Shown here: positions 9,127 through 19,133 of the stretch, piece after piece
Numbering within the stretch: position 1 is the first letter of the stretch
How the letters are laid out: each line of letters opens with the position of its first letter
DNA from: Pseudomonas putida
Lineage (GTDB): Bacteria; Pseudomonadota; Gammaproteobacteria; Pseudomonadales; Pseudomonadaceae
Length of the DNA: 64,000 bases
NCBI RefSeq assembly: GCF_001636055.1
Contig: NZ_CP011789.1
Coordinates: 372,001-436,000 of the forward strand
Direction: 5' to 3'
The notes under the pieces: model-generated
Seen by the model: the letters and a program-made list of their open reading frames with translations, nothing else
Told to the model about the DNA's origin: nothing
Database searches by the model: none
Position numbers and translations under genes: made by a program

Positions 9127-11081
9127 AGCGCGTGCGTGCCTGGCTGCTCGGCTGCGCCCTGACGCTGCTCGGCACGCCCGCCCTGGCCGACCTGCAGCTC
9201 GAGCTGCAGACTGTCGGCCTGGACGCTCGACAGCAGCAGGCCTCCCAGCAGCTGTTGGATGAGGCACTGTCGAAGCTGCCCCCCTCCTTCAAACAGCGCC
9301 TGGATCGCCGTATCCAGGTCGGCTGGACCGACAAGATGCCTGCCGATGCCTACGGCCAGGCCTCGCCAGTCTCGACCCTAGATCTCAACAGCCGCCTGCT
9401 GCCAGCGCTAGCCGATGGCAGTGCCGCCACGGAAAAAAACCATCGCCCCCACGGGACGGTGCGGGAAGAACTGCTGGCCACCGTGCTGCACGAGCTCACC
9501 CACATTTATGATCGCGCGCGCCTGTGGCCCAGTGCCGAGCGCTCGCTGATCGCCCGCTGCAACCGCCAGCAGGGCACCCTCGGCCAGATCGGCCTGCCCC
9601 AGCAATGCCGTGGCCAGACTGCTCGCCGCTTCACCCTGAGTGACGATCCGCGTCTGCTTGACCTTGCCGGCTGGCCGCAGTACGTCGGCCGCCGTGGCGA
9701 GCGTGAACAGCACAACGGTCAACTGGTACGCACCCCGGACAGCTATGAGCTGAGCAGCCCCAAGGAGTTTGTCGCGGTCAACATGGAGTACTTCCTCCTC
9801 GACCCGAGCTATGGCTGCCGGCGCCCGGCCCTGAACCAGTACCTGCACGATCATTTCGGCTGGGCACCCCAGCAGGACACCTGCGCCAAGGGCCTGCCGT
9901 TCCTTAACGCCGGCAGTGACTTCGCCCGCGAGCCGCTGGGCGAAATCGACCCGGAGCGCGTCTACGAAGTCGACTACCTGCTTGCCGAGGCCAACCAGAA
10001 CTGGGTCAGCCGCTGGGGACACAGCATGCTGCGCCTGGTGATCTGTGCACCGGGCCGCCCACGCGGGCCGGACTGCCGCCTGGACCTGGACCGTCATCTG
10101 GTGTTGTCGTACCGCGCGTTCGTCAATGATGTGCAGTTGTCCAGCTGGGACGGCCTGACCGGCGCCTATCCGTCGCGCCTGTTCGTCCTGCCGTTGGGCC
10201 AGGTGATCGACGAGTACACCAAGACCGAACTGCGCAGCCTGGCCTCCGTGCCGCTCAAGCTCGATCGCCAGCAGATCGAGGACCTGGTGCGCCAGGCTGC
10301 CGAAATGCACTGGAGCTACGACGGCAATTACTATTTCCTGTCCAACAATTGCGCGGTGGAAACCCTCAAGCTGATGCGCAGCGGCACCGCCGACCAGCGC
10401 TTCAGCGATCTCGACGCGATCATGCCCAACGGCTTGCTCGAAGTCCTCAAGGGAAGGGGTCTGGCCGACACCAGCGTACTCGACGATCCGCGCGAAGCGC
10501 TGCGCCTGGGCTATCGCTTCGACTCTTATCGCGACCGCTACCAGGCCATGTTCGAAGTGTTGAAGAAGCAGTTGCCGATCAAACAGAGCGCCGTGGAAGA
10601 CTGGTTGGCCCAGGATGCCGAGCAACGCCGCCCCTGGTTCGCCCAGGCCGACTTGCGCACCAGTGCGGCCTTGCTGCTGCTTGAGCAGGCCAGCCTGCGC
10701 CGCCAGTTGCTGCTGGCCCAGGACGAAGTCAAGCAACGCTACCTCAATGCCACCGCGCTCAAGGACGGCAGCATCGACAAGGCCAATGCCACGCTGCAGC
10801 AGATGCTTGCCAACAGTGGATTCCTCAGCCGACCGGCCGAGCTGCTCGAAGCGGATGGCTACGGCTTGCCGCAACCCCAGGAGCGGGTGCATCTGGAAAA
10901 GGTCAGCAGTGAACGGCAGGCGCAGTTGCTACGCCTGAGTACCGACCTGGACAAGGAAGTCAGAGCGCTGCTGGAGCCAGCCCGCGCGAAGGAAATTGCG
11001 GCCATCGAGGCCAACGTGAAGCAGATAGGAGAACACCTGCGCGCCCTGCACAAGGCAGCTGGCGGTTTGCAGCTACCGTGA
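9123..11081 (+). CDS. DUF4105 (Lnb N-terminal-like) periplasmic protein with HExxH motif
   Basis: 652 residues with a signal peptide (MKRVRAWLLGCALTLLGTPALA). Around residues 118-130 there is ATVLHELTHIYD, an HExxH zinc-peptidase signature. A DUF4105 domain spans about 290-450, with VSRWGHSMLRLVIC and the later FLSNNCAVETL; its His and Cys resemble those of papain-like/NlpC folds. The C-terminal third (about 500-650) is helical and charged, probably coiled coil. It begins with GTG, overlapping the third DUF2388 gene. It may process the DUF2388 proteins or the cell wall; this is inference only. Confidence 0.8.
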   Translation: MKRVRAWLLGCALTLLGTPALADLQLELQTVGLDARQQQASQQLLDEALSKLPPSFKQRLDRRIQVGWTDKMPADAYGQASPVSTLDLNSRLLPALADGSAATEKNHRPHGTVREELLATVLHELTHIYDRARLWPSAERSLIARCNRQQGTLGQIGLPQQCRGQTARRFTLSDDPRLLDLAGWPQYVGRRGEREQHNGQLVRTPDSYELSSPKEFVAVNMEYFLLDPSYGCRRPALNQYLHDHFGWAPQQDTCAKGLPFLNAGSDFAREPLGEIDPERVYEVDYLLAEANQNWVSRWGHSMLRLVICAPGRPRGPDCRLDLDRHLVLSYRAFVNDVQLSSWDGLTGAYPSRLFVLPLGQVIDEYTKTELRSLASVPLKLDRQQIEDLVRQAAEMHWSYDGNYYFLSNNCAVETLKLMRSGTADQRFSDLDAIMPNGLLEVLKGRGLADTSVLDDPREALRLGYRFDSYRDRYQAMFEVLKKQLPIKQSAVEDWLAQDAEQRRPWFAQADLRTSAALLLLEQASLRRQLLLAQDEVKQRYLNATALKDGSIDKANATLQQMLANSGFLSRPAELLEADGYGLPQPQERVHLEKVSSERQAQLLRLSTDLDKEVRALLEPARAKEIAAIEANVKQIGEHLRALHKAAGGLQLP

Positions 11082-11091
11082 GCGCACAGGG

Positions 11092-11460
11092 CTACTTGAT
11101 CGGCCGCCAGATCAGCGGGTAGCGGTACGGCTTGCCTTCATTGGCCCGAACCCCTGCCAGGATGATCAGAATCAGCACTGCCACCGCCAGGATGGCGAAC
11201 AGTACGATGCCGATCACCACGAACATCAGCAGGAAGCAGATGAATCCGGCAATGGTGACGCTGATCTGGAAGTTCAGCGCTTCCTTGCCCTGGGCATCGA
11301 CGAACGGATCGACCTCACGCTTCCAGATCCACATCACCAGTGGCCCGAGCAGATGCCCGAGCGGCATCACCAGCCCGAGCAAGGCGCTGAAGTGGCAGAA
11401 CATCGCCCATTGCCGAACTTCGGCGCTCGGCGTTTCGATCGGCAGATTCGTCTCACTCAT
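11092..11460 (-). CDS. DUF4870 membrane protein
   Basis: 122-residue protein with three hydrophobic segments. Features typical of DUF4870 (Tic20-like) are WAMFCHFSALLGLVMPLGHL near the N-terminus, VDAQGKEALNFQIS in the middle, and a long hydrophobic C-terminal stretch ending in RYPLIWRPIK. Convergent with the DUF4105 gene (10 bp apart), and downstream of rph on the same strand. Function unknown. Confidence 0.85.
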   Translation of the reverse strand: MSETNLPIETPSAEVRQWAMFCHFSALLGLVMPLGHLLGPLVMWIWKREVDPFVDAQGKEALNFQISVTIAGFICFLLMFVVIGIVLFAILAVAVLILIILAGVRANEGKPYRYPLIWRPIK

Positions 11461-11486
11461 GGGTCCATCGCCTCCTTGGCGCAGCT

Positions 11487-12209
11487 TCAGTCGGCCAATG
11501 CAGCCTTCTGCAGGTCGAAGATCTCGGTCATGCCCTTCTGCGCCAGCGCCAGCATGGCGTTGAAGTCTTCAGGCTGGAACGGCGCGCCTTCGGCAGTGCC
11601 CTGCACTTCGATGAAGCCACCGGCGCTGGTCATGACCACGTTGAGGTCGGTTTCGGCAGCCGAGTCTTCGAGGTAGTCGAGGTCCAGCACTGCCTCGCCC
11701 TGGTACATGCCCACCGACACCGCGGCGATCATGTGCTTGAGCGGGTTGCCGCCCTTGAGACCGCCACGCTTCTTGATCACCGCCAGGGCGTCGCACAGGG
11801 CCACCATTGCGCCGGTGATCGAAGCGGTACGGGTGCCGCCGTCGGCCTGGATCACATCGCAGTCGACGTACAGCGTGATGTCGCCCAGCTTGCTCATGTC
11901 CAGGGCTGCGCGCAACGAACGGCCGATCAGGCGCTGGATCTCGAGGGTGCGGCCGCCCTGCTTGCCACGACTGGCCTCACGCTGGTTACGCTCGCCAGTG
12001 GAGCGCGGCAGCATGCCGTACTCGGCCGTCAACCAGCCCTGCCCCTGGCCTTTGAGGAAGCGTGGTACACCATTCTCGACGCTGACCGTGCAGATGACCT
12101 TGGTGTCACCGAACTCGACCAGTACCGACCCCTCGGCGTGCTTGGTGTAGTTGCGGGTGATGCGGATCGAGCGAAGCTGATCGGCAGCGCGACCACTTGG
12201 ACGTTTCAT
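11487..12209 (-). CDS. rph: Ribonuclease PH
   Basis: Phosphate-dependent 3'-5' exoribonuclease that trims tRNA 3' ends. 240 residues from ATG 12209, the usual family length: [21 protein letters not shown] longer upstream extension lacks similarity and is dropped. Seen: the phosphate-binding RSLRAALDM region, [16 protein letters not shown], and [20 protein letters not shown], the RNase PH signature. Divergent from yicC. DUF4870 follows 26 bp downstream and may be cotranscribed. Confidence 0.96.
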   Translation of the reverse strand: MKRPSGRAADQLRSIRITRNYTKHAEGSVLVEFGDTKVICTVSVENGVPRFLKGQGQGWLTAEYGMLPRSTGERNQREASRGKQGGRTLEIQRLIGRSLRAALDMSKLGDITLYVDCDVIQADGGTRTASITGAMVALCDALAVIKKRGGLKGGNPLKHMIAAVSVGMYQGEAVLDLDYLEDSAAETDLNVVMTSAGGFIEVQGTAEGAPFQPEDFNAMLALAQKGMTEIFDLQKAALAD

Positions 12210-12245
12210 CTGGGATACCTGTACTGGAATTCGAATCAGGCGGCC

Positions 12246-12251
12246 ATTATA
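12246..12251 (-). promoter_or_regulatory. rph: Probable -10 element of rph
   Basis: A perfect TATAAT on the minus strand, 37 bp upstream of the rph start. No good -35 is seen at the usual distance. Confidence 0.5.
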
Positions 12252-12347
12252 GAGCCGTGCGTCCTGCGAGGACATGCCTATTGTCGCGGCCTCGCAACCC
12301 GTCGACTTTTTCCACCTATGCCTGCGACGCCCTGTAGCATGGTCCGA

Positions 12348-12377
12348 TTGGGCGCCATCGCCGCACTGCGCTACAAT
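12348..12377 (+). promoter_or_regulatory. Probable sigma-70 promoter of yicC
   Basis: TTGGGC at 12348-12353, 18-bp spacer, TACAAT at 12372-12377, 58 bp before the yicC start. Confidence 0.45.
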
Positions 12378-12435
12378 CCTGCGCCTTGCAGCCGAAAGGC
12401 TTCCCCGTACAAACCGAATTCGCGAGGTACTCCCC

Positions 12436-12436
12436 A
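12436..12436 (+). other. yicC: Chosen yicC start codon
   Basis: ATG at 12436 is chosen over the open frame extending up to 12274, because [12 protein letters not shown] is the conserved YicC N-terminus. Confidence 0.8.
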
Positions 12437-13299
12437 TGGTGCACAGCATGACCGCCTTTGCCCGCGTCGAGCGCGCCGGCAGCCAGGGCACCCTGGCCTG
12501 GGAGCTGCGCTCGGTCAACCACCGCTATCTCGAACCGCACCTGCGCCTGCCCGAAGCCCTGCGCGATCTTGAGGGCGCGGTACGCGAAGGCCTGCGCCAG
12601 GGGCTGTCGCGCGGCAAGGTCGAATGCACCTTGCGCCTGTCCGAAGACAGCACCGGCAAGCCGTTGCAGGTCGATCGCGAGCGCGCCGCGCAACTGGTCG
12701 CCGCCGCCGAGACCGTGGCCGGGCTGATCAATCAGCCAGCCCCGCTCAATCCCCTCGAAGTGTTGGCCTGGCCCGGCGTGCTGGTAGCCGATGCCGCCGA
12801 CCCACAGGCGCTGAACACCGAGGCGATGGCGCTGTTCGACGAGGCGCTCGCCGAGCTCAAGGCCGGCCGCCTGCGCGAGGGCCAGGAGCTGGCCCGACTG
12901 ATCAACGAGCGCCTGGACGCCATGACCACCGAAGTCGCCACCCTGCGCGCCCTGGTGCCACAAATGCTGGCCGCCCAGCGCCAGCGCATCGTCGACCGTT
13001 TCAACGACCTGCAGGCCGAGCTCGACCCGCAGCGCCTGGAGCAGGAGATGGTGCTGCTGGCACAAAAGAGCGACGTCGCCGAAGAGCTCGACCGTCTCAG
13101 CACCCATGTCACCGAGGTGCGCCGCGTGCTCAAGTCGGGCGGCGCCGCCGGGCGACGCCTGGACTTTCTGATGCAGGAACTCAATCGCGAGGCGAACACG
13201 CTCGGCTCAAAGGCCTTCGACCCGCGCAGCACCCAAGCAGCGGTCAACCTGAAGGTGCTGATCGAACAGATGCGTGAACAAGTACAGAACATCGAGTAA
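12436..13299 (+). CDS. yicC: YicC family endoribonuclease-like protein
   Basis: 287 residues, the family's usual length. N-terminal YicC-like domain ([12 protein letters not shown], then [19 protein letters not shown]) and C-terminal DUF1732 ([36 protein letters not shown]). YicC proteins have been implicated in stress survival and RNA cleavage. It lies 12 bp upstream of gmk, the conserved yicC-gmk arrangement, and is divergent from rph. Confidence 0.93.
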   Translation: MVHSMTAFARVERAGSQGTLAWELRSVNHRYLEPHLRLPEALRDLEGAVREGLRQGLSRGKVECTLRLSEDSTGKPLQVDRERAAQLVAAAETVAGLINQPAPLNPLEVLAWPGVLVADAADPQALNTEAMALFDEALAELKAGRLREGQELARLINERLDAMTTEVATLRALVPQMLAAQRQRIVDRFNDLQAELDPQRLEQEMVLLAQKSDVAEELDRLSTHVTEVRRVLKSGGAAGRRLDFLMQELNREANTLGSKAFDPRSTQAAVNLKVLIEQMREQVQNIE

Positions 13300-13932
<633 letters not shown>

Positions 13933-13950
13933 ACCACGCGCTGAAACCAG

Positions 13951-13981
13951 CGCGGGGCAAGTCGCAACGACTTGCCCCGCG
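13951..13981. repeat. Long perfect hairpin after gmk (REP-like)
   Basis: A 14-bp stem CGCGGGGCAAGTCG, 3-nt loop CAA, CGACTTGCCCCGCG. It lies between the convergent gmk and permease genes and has no T-run. It resembles a REP core and could stop transcription from both sides. Confidence 0.65.
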
Positions 13982-14012
13982 ATTGGACTGCGCAGCAGCC
14001 ACCCCTTGCGCC

Positions 14013-15560
14013 TTATTCCTGCAACTGCAACTTCGCCTGCTGCTGCAAGGTCGCCCCGAGGAAGTACGCCGGTGCACGCAGCCGCGACAGCATCATCAGC
14101 ACGATCCCCAGCACCGAGATGATCGCCGCGATCACGAACACCAGCCCCAGCCCACCGACATGCGAGCCGCTGCCAAAGTCGGGCGAGGCGCTGTCGATCG
14201 CGGTACGCACGAAGATCACCGACAGGATCACCCCACCCACCAGCGGGCACAGGCCGCGCATGAAGAAGTGGCGCAGGCTGTCGAACAGGCTGTCGCGGAA
14301 GTACCAGACACAGGCGAACGCGGTCAGCGAATAGTAGAAGCAGATCATCATCCCCAGCGCGGTGATGGTGTCTGCCAGCACGTTCTCGCTCAGGGTACGC
14401 ATGGTCACGTAGAACAAGGCCGCAGCCACGCCCGCACAAATGGTCGCGTAACGCGGCGTCTGCGAGCGCGGGCAGACACTGGCGAAGCGCTGCGGCACCG
14501 CACCGTAGTAGCCCATGGCGAGCAGGGTGCGCGCCGGCGACACGAAGGTCGACTGCAGCGACGCCGCAGTGCTGGCCAGCACCGCAATCGACATCAGGAT
14601 CGCCAGCGGCCCCATCACCGGACCTGCCAGGTGGGCGAAGACGTTCTCCTGAATGCGCGGATTGCCCAGACCCAGGCCAGTGTCGCTGATGCCGGCGAAC
14701 TGAAGGGTGGCAATGGCGGTGAACAGGTACAGGCCAAGGATCAGCAGCACCGTCCAGGTGGCAGCCTTGCCAGGCACTTCGTCGCTGCCGATGGACTCTT
14801 CGCTGACGGTGAGGCACACGTCCCAGCCCCAGAAGATGAAGATCGACAGCGACAGCCCGGCCGCGAAGGCCGAGAACGATTCGACCCCGAAGGGATTGAA
14901 CCAGGCGAAATCGAATTCCAGCGGCGGTGGCGCGGTGGTCTCGCCGAACGCAGCAAAACCAAAGCCCACCAACACCAGCAATTGCAGGGCAACCAGGCCG
15001 TACTGCACGGTCATGGTGGTCCCCATGCCCCGACAGCAGATCCACACCGCCAGGGCGATGAACGCACAACAGGTAGTGACGTTGATCAACAGGTTGTCCG
15101 CTAGCGCGGCATACTCGTGATGCCCGGTGATCTGCCCGATGAACAGGTAGAAGAAATCGACCGCCACACCGGCCAGGTTCGACAGCACGATGGTGGTGGC
15201 GACGACCAGCCCCCAGCCACCGATCCAGCCGATCATGGGACCGAAGGCACGTGCCGACCAGGTGAAAGAGGTGCCGCTGTCGGGCTCCGCGGCGTTCAGC
15301 TCACGGTAGCCGAGGGCAACCAGCAGCATCGGCAGGAAGCCGACAATGAAGACCGCTGGAAGATGGGCGCCGACCTCACGCACGGTCGGGCCAAGGGCGC
15401 CGGTCAGGGTGTAGACCGGGGCAATGGTGGAGATGCCCAGCACCACGCTGGCCAGCAGGCCCAGGCGACCTTTGGCCAGGCCTTTGCTGGCGCGCTGGGT
15501 GTTGCTGCCCGCGTCGGCCGCCACATCGGGAGGGCGGCCGGCTTCTGTGTATTCGCTCAT
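14013..15560 (-). CDS. APC-superfamily amino acid/polyamine permease
   Basis: 515 residues with about 12 hydrophobic segments. After a polar N-terminus comes GRLGLLASVVLGISTIAPVY, the first helix of APC permeases with its broken G-containing motif; NAAEPDSGTSFTWSARAFGP is also typical. Together with the neighbouring hydrolase and glutamine synthetase-like ligase it probably imports a polyamine or amino acid such as putrescine or GABA; the substrate is inferred from context. It is 114 bp downstream of the hydrolase on the same strand. Confidence 0.87.
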   Translation of the reverse strand: MSEYTEAGRPPDVAADAGSNTQRASKGLAKGRLGLLASVVLGISTIAPVYTLTGALGPTVREVGAHLPAVFIVGFLPMLLVALGYRELNAAEPDSGTSFTWSARAFGPMIGWIGGWGLVVATTIVLSNLAGVAVDFFYLFIGQITGHHEYAALADNLLINVTTCCAFIALAVWICCRGMGTTMTVQYGLVALQLLVLVGFGFAAFGETTAPPPLEFDFAWFNPFGVESFSAFAAGLSLSIFIFWGWDVCLTVSEESIGSDEVPGKAATWTVLLILGLYLFTAIATLQFAGISDTGLGLGNPRIQENVFAHLAGPVMGPLAILMSIAVLASTAASLQSTFVSPARTLLAMGYYGAVPQRFASVCPRSQTPRYATICAGVAAALFYVTMRTLSENVLADTITALGMMICFYYSLTAFACVWYFRDSLFDSLRHFFMRGLCPLVGGVILSVIFVRTAIDSASPDFGSGSHVGGLGLVFVIAAIISVLGIVLMMLSRLRAPAYFLGATLQQQAKLQLQE

Positions 15561-15674
15561 GAGTTATTTGCCGTTGCTATTGGTATTGTTTTCACAGACC
15601 TTGCGAACAAGGCCCGCTTTCACTCATTGAAAGCTTGCTGCAGGGGATGGGTCATCCGAGACCTTCGGGTAACG

Positions 15675-16448
15675 TCAGAATGCCTTCTGGCGCGAGCCCT
15701 CCCGAGCAGCATGGGCAATGCAGGCCTCACGAAACGCCTGAAACAGACGTAGGGAGACCGGGTTTTCGGCGAAACGCCACTCCGGGTGCCATTGCACGCC
15801 AAGCACGAAGCCCGACGCATCACTCATCGACACCGCTTCAATCAGGCCATCCGGGGCCCGTGCCTCGACACGCAGGCCCGGGGCCAGACGGTCGATGCCC
15901 TGGCTGTGCAGCGAGTTGACCTCGAACTGCTCCGCCAGGCCCAGGCGCTCGAACAGCCCGCCCGGCGCAATGCCGACCGTGTGTCGAGGCCCGTATTGCA
16001 CCTCCAGGGGTGCGTCCTCAGGTTCGCGGTGGTCCAGGTAGCCGGGCAGTTCCTGCACCCGCTGGTGCAAAGTGCCGCCCAAGGCCACGTTGAGTTCCTG
16101 GAATCCACGGCAGATGCACAACACCGGCACGCCGGCGGCTATGGCGGCCTGCAGCAACGGCAGGGTCAGGCGGTCACGCGCAACGTCGTGCCGGGTACCG
16201 TCCACGCTGGGGGCGCCATTGTAATGATGCGGCTCGACATTTGAAGGCGAGCCGGTAAAAAGAATGCCATTCAGACGCGCCAGCAGCGCCTGCGGGTCGC
16301 TGGCCGTGTCGCGCGCCGGCAGGATCACAGGCAGCCCGGCAAAACCTGCCGCCTCGACATACTTGTCGCCCACCGTGTGCGACGAGTTCTTCCCAACCTG
16401 CTGGCGGCAGGCGCTGACACCAATCAAGGGAACCGCGATTGCGCTCAT
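15675..16448 (-). CDS. Gamma-glutamyl-gamma-aminobutyrate hydrolase-like class I amidotransferase
   Basis: Peptidase C26/PuuD family. 257 residues from ATG 16448; the longer frame upstream overlaps the ligase gene and is dropped. Seen: MSAIAVPLIGVSACRQ, the nucleophile elbow VLCICRGFQELN with Cys, and the catalytic HPEW segment (VQWHPEWRFAE). In the Puu pathway it releases GABA from gamma-glutamyl-GABA. The start is 4 nt after the ligase stop, so they are one operon. Confidence 0.9.
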   Translation of the reverse strand: MSAIAVPLIGVSACRQQVGKNSSHTVGDKYVEAAGFAGLPVILPARDTASDPQALLARLNGILFTGSPSNVEPHHYNGAPSVDGTRHDVARDRLTLPLLQAAIAAGVPVLCICRGFQELNVALGGTLHQRVQELPGYLDHREPEDAPLEVQYGPRHTVGIAPGGLFERLGLAEQFEVNSLHSQGIDRLAPGLRVEARAPDGLIEAVSMSDASGFVLGVQWHPEWRFAENPVSLRLFQAFREACIAHAAREGSRQKAF

Positions 16449-16452
16449 GGGC

Positions 16453-17835
16453 TTACACCGTGTGCAGGTACCAGTTGTATTCGAGGTCGGAGATCGACAC
16501 TTCGAACTCCGCCAGCTCGCTTTCCTTGCAGGCCACGAAGATGTCGATGTATTCCGGGCTGATGTATTGGTTGAGGACCTCGCTGTCATCCAGCGCTCGC
16601 AAGGCATCACGCAGGTTGTTCGGCAGGCTCTGCTCAAGCTGCTCGTACGAATTGCCCTCGATCGGCGCGCCGGGTTCGACCTTGTTGGTCAGGCCGTGGT
16701 GGATACCAGCGAGAATCGCGGCAAGCATCAGGTAAGGGTTGGCATCGGCACCTGCGACGCGGTGCTCGATACGCAAGTTATCGCTGCTGTCGGTGGGCAC
16801 GCGCAGGGCGACGGTGCGGTTGTCCAGGCCCCAACTCGGGGCGTTCGGCACATAGAACTGAGCACCAAAGCGGCGGTAAGAGTTGATGTTCGGACACAGG
16901 AAGGCCATCGACGCCGGCATGGTTTCCAGCACACCGCCAATGGCGTGACGCAGGGTTTCGCTCTGCAGCGCATCGTCGTTGGCGAAGATGTTCTTGCCGG
17001 TTTTCTTGTCCAGCAGCGAGATGTGCACGTGCAGGCCGTTGCCCGCCTGGCCCGGGTAGGGCTTGGCCATGAAGGTCGAGTCCATCTCGTGGTCGTAGGC
17101 GATGTTCTTGATCAGGCGCTTGAGCAGGATCGCGTAGTCGCAAGCCTTGAGCGGATCGGCGACGTGATGCAGGTTGACCTCGAACTGCGCCGGGGCACTT
17201 TCCTTGACGATCGCATCCGCCGGCAGACCCTGCTCCTTCGCGGCCTCGAGCATGTCCTGCAGGCAGTCGGCGTACTCGTCCAGGTCGTCGATCAGGTAGA
17301 CCTGGGTGGACTGCGGGCGCTTGCCCGAGATCGGCGAGCGTGGCGGCTGCGGCCGACCGTTCAGATTGTCCTGGTCGATCAGGTAGAACTCCAGCTCGAA
17401 CGCTGCGCAAATATCCAGGCCAAGCGCATCGAACTTGCTCACCACCTGGCGCAGCACTTCACGCGGGTCGGCGAAGAACGGCTCGCCTTCGATTTCGTGC
17501 ATGGTCATCAGCAACTGCGCCGTCGGCCGCTTCTGCCAGGGCTCGTTGGAGAGCGAGCCTGGGATCGGATAGCAGATGCGGTCGGCATCGCCGATATCCA
17601 GACCGAGGCCCGTGCTTTCGACGGTCGAGCCGTTGATATCCAGGGCGAACAGCGAAGCCGGCAGGTTGATGCCCTTCTCGTACACCTTGTGCAGGCTGGC
17701 CCGCTCGATGCGCTTGCCACGCACCACGCCGTTCATGTCGGAGATCAACAGATCGACGTACTGTGTGTCCGGGTGGGCTTCCAGGAATTCATTCATCTCG
17801 CGGGAAGAACGGGCGCACGGGGAGACCGACGTCAT
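16453..17835 (-). CDS. Glutamine synthetase-family gamma-glutamylpolyamine ligase
   Basis: 460 residues from ATG 17835 (AAAGGA 9 nt upstream). Glutamine synthetase fold with LISDMNGVVRGKRI, the ATP/Glu-binding AAFELEFYLI, the NGLHVHISL metal-site segment and RIEHRVAGADANPYL. The neighbourhood of a C26 hydrolase and permease points to PuuA/SpuI-type glutamate-putrescine ligase rather than GlnA. The divergent LysR gene is its likely regulator. Confidence 0.88.
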   Translation of the reverse strand: MTSVSPCARSSREMNEFLEAHPDTQYVDLLISDMNGVVRGKRIERASLHKVYEKGINLPASLFALDINGSTVESTGLGLDIGDADRICYPIPGSLSNEPWQKRPTAQLLMTMHEIEGEPFFADPREVLRQVVSKFDALGLDICAAFELEFYLIDQDNLNGRPQPPRSPISGKRPQSTQVYLIDDLDEYADCLQDMLEAAKEQGLPADAIVKESAPAQFEVNLHHVADPLKACDYAILLKRLIKNIAYDHEMDSTFMAKPYPGQAGNGLHVHISLLDKKTGKNIFANDDALQSETLRHAIGGVLETMPASMAFLCPNINSYRRFGAQFYVPNAPSWGLDNRTVALRVPTDSSDNLRIEHRVAGADANPYLMLAAILAGIHHGLTNKVEPGAPIEGNSYEQLEQSLPNNLRDALRALDDSEVLNQYISPEYIDIFVACKESELAEFEVSISDLEYNWYLHTV

Positions 17836-17982
17836 GGCTGTACATCCTTTGATTCGGAGCGGCGATGTGGGGATATGGCTGGCGCCTCGAGGGCGACGAT
17901 GGTTGCTGCTGTTGTTCTTTTCACTGCCCCATCGTGGGGAAATTCTGTGGCTCGCCCGGTGCATTGATTCCCGGGGGCCGTT

Positions 17983-17996
17983 CCACTATAAAGTGG
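17983..17996. promoter_or_regulatory. Palindrome in the ligase/LysR intergenic region
   Basis: CCACT-ATAA-AGTGG, 49 bp before the LysR start. The AT-rich centre includes TATAAA. Possible operator or -10 region of the divergent promoters. Confidence 0.4.
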
Positions 17997-18044
17997 GCTC
18001 CAGTGCAACAGACATTGGCAAATCGGCAAGCAGAGCGTGCACAA

Positions 18045-18917
18045 ATGCAATATCAGATCAATCACGCGGACCTCGCCCTGGTCCTGGCGCTGGAACGTGG
18101 TCGCTCACTGGCCAAGGCCGCCGAGCTGCTCAAGGTCGATGTTTCGACGGTGTTTCGCTCGATCCGGCGACTGGAGTCGGCGCTGGGCACCGCCCTGTTC
18201 GTCAAGAGCCGCAAGGGCTACCTGCCAACCGACACCGCACAGGCCCTGGCCGAACAGGCTGAACGGGCCGAGCAGGCGCTGGACGCCGCGCGCATCGCCC
18301 TGACCAGCGGCGAGCAGGTGGTCAGCGGTACGGTACGCCTGACCTGCACCGAAGCCGTGCTGCACAGCCTGTTGCTGCCCGCACTGGCCGAATTCATGCC
18401 CAACTACCCCGCGCTGTCGCTGGAAATGGGCACCTCCAACACCTTCGCCAACCTGAGCCGACGCGACGCCGACATCGCCCTGCGCCTGACCAACACACCG
18501 CCGGAGCATCTGGTCGGACGCTGCCTGGGCTCGACGTCCTATGTAATCTGCGGACGCCCGGAGTTTCGCGAGCGCCTGGCCGAGTCGCCAAACAGCGTGC
18601 CGTGGATCGCCCCTGACGACGCCATGCAGGACCACCCCACGGTAGTCTGGCGCAACCAGCAGCACCCCGACCTGATCCCACGCTACCAGTGCAGTGGCAT
18701 GTCGACCATTGCTCAGTTGGTCAGCACCGGCATGGGAGTGGCGGCGCTGGCCGACTACATGGTCGACACCCTGCCTGGCGTCGAGGCCTTGAGCGGCGCG
18801 CTGCCAGGTTGTGACACCCAACTGTGGCTGCTGACCCGCCCCGATTGTCGAGCGCTGCGTTCGGTACAGACTTTGTTCGAGGAGCTGACCCCACGCTTGC
18901 GCGACGCGATGCGCTGA
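18045..18917 (+). CDS. LysR-family regulator of the polyamine block
   Basis: 290 residues from ATG 18045; the frame upstream to 17865 has no LysR similarity. HTH at about residues 5-60 (ALVLALERGRSLAKAAELLK, VDVSTVFRSIRRLESALG) and a C-terminal effector domain. Divergent from the gamma-glutamylpolyamine ligase gene, which is the usual LysR layout, so it probably controls that operon; the effector is unknown. Confidence 0.87.
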   Translation: MQYQINHADLALVLALERGRSLAKAAELLKVDVSTVFRSIRRLESALGTALFVKSRKGYLPTDTAQALAEQAERAEQALDAARIALTSGEQVVSGTVRLTCTEAVLHSLLLPALAEFMPNYPALSLEMGTSNTFANLSRRDADIALRLTNTPPEHLVGRCLGSTSYVICGRPEFRERLAESPNSVPWIAPDDAMQDHPTVVWRNQQHPDLIPRYQCSGMSTIAQLVSTGMGVAALADYMVDTLPGVEALSGALPGCDTQLWLLTRPDCRALRSVQTLFEELTPRLRDAMR

Positions 18918-18926
18918 AGCTGTTGT

Positions 18927-19012
18927 GTTCGCGGGACGGGAAGCGTTATCGTCATGTTCAAGCGAGAGGCTGTCTGTTACGGCCCTTTCGCGGGCAAGCC
19001 CGCCCCCACGAG
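18927..19012. repeat. REP element pair upstream of rpoZ
   Basis: A full REP (TTCGCGGGCAAGCCCGCC at about 18988-19005) and a partial copy (TTCGCGGGACGGG at about 18929). Sits after the LysR stop. Confidence 0.7.
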
Positions 19013-19133
19013 CAGGTGACACGGATCACCAGACAAAACAGCCCTTCCCTATTGGCTGGTGATTTTTTAAACTATCGAGTCCGCCTGCCCATTCTGGGCT
19101 GCACGCTAATCGCATCTGCTACTGAGGAAGACC

